Source of the DNA: Gracilariopsis chorda
Taxonomy: Eukaryota; Rhodophyta; Florideophyceae; Gracilariales; Gracilariaceae
Length of the DNA stretch: 64,000 bases
Direction: 5' to 3'
Assembly: GCA_003194525.1 (NCBI GenBank)
Contig: NBIV01000031.1
Coordinates: 342,953 to 406,952, forward strand
How positions within the stretch are numbered: the first letter of the stretch is position 1; every line of letters begins with the position of its first letter. Below, in pieces: positions 63,952 to 64,000 of the stretch. The notes beneath the pieces were generated by a model. That model was not told the origin of the DNA. It ran no database searches and was given only the letters and a program-made list of their open reading frames with translations. The position numbers and the translations under genes are program-made.

Positions 63952-64000
63952 GAGTCGGTTGAAGAGGAGGCGTGGAATGAGAGGATAAGGAGAAGAAGGA

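Larger units (their letters stand above)
46480..64000. mobile_element. Giant Plavaka-type DNA transposon (or nest) with chromatin-modifier cargo
   Basis: From about 46.5 kb to at least the window edge, genes are unlike the host set: a Plavaka-type transposase, an unknown coiled-coil protein, a DNA methyltransferase-SET fusion, a ParB-like/dioxygenase protein, a small helical protein, a membrane protein and a decayed coiled-coil gene. Intergenic gaps are small except in the 0.6 kb divergent region with a 76-bp palindrome. The left end should lie between 46440 and 47035. A string starting CACTGCTAGTTTTTTGAAAG near 46594 is a candidate end, but no matching right end was seen, so the element probably runs off the window. 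That all genes belong to a single element is inference. Confidence 0.55.

Overview
The window is eukaryotic nuclear DNA, most likely from a red alga (inferred, not proven). Reasons: several nuclear genes carry plastid targeting signals of red-algal style. A photolyase-like protein starts with an AFVAP-type motif, and a thylakoid-lumen protein has a twin-arginine signal and an AEA cleavage site. Host genes are mostly intronless or have very short introns with GTACGT/GTAAGY donors. They sit in tight divergent and convergent pairs between wide tracts of decayed transposons. A florideophyte such as Chondrus or Gracilaria would fit; no species is claimed.

Layout. 1-25.6 kb is a graveyard of mobile elements: two PIF/Harbinger-like elements, each with a transposase facing a Myb/SANT-like partner, two Ty1/copia retrotransposons with every domain still visible, a pogo-like DDE fragment, a Tc1/mariner pseudogene with terminal repeats, a copy of a small repeat-borne gene, and an unidentified decayed coding tract. 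25.9-45 kb is the host gene island: a short Su(z)12-type PRC2 subunit, SmD3, a small membrane protein, a KxDL-like protein, COX5B, a PsbQ-like lumen protein, aspartyl aminopeptidase, an F-box/LRR protein, RIC1, a PHR2-like photolyase-domain protein, NOT3 and a TMEM115-like protein. Several neighbours are only tens of bases apart, and one convergent pair overlaps.

46.5-64 kb is the most unusual part. It looks like one very large DNA transposon, or a nest of related ones: a Plavaka-type transposase (A), a coiled-coil protein of unknown function (B), an amino-type DNA methyltransferase fused to a SET domain (C), a ParB-like plus 2-oxoglutarate/Fe(II) dioxygenase protein (D), a small helical protein (E), a polytopic membrane protein (F) and a decayed coiled-coil gene (G). 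C and D diverge from an intergenic region that holds a perfect 76-bp palindrome and a second, MITE-like inverted repeat. C, D and F are each interrupted exactly once (frame change, in-frame TAG, frame change at a T7 run). This could be early decay, short introns or recoding.

As a working idea, A would mobilise the element while C and D would write and modify marks on DNA or chromatin. The host Su(z)12 homologue nearby shows that the genome also encodes Polycomb machinery. The functional link is inference; the domains themselves are read from the sequence.
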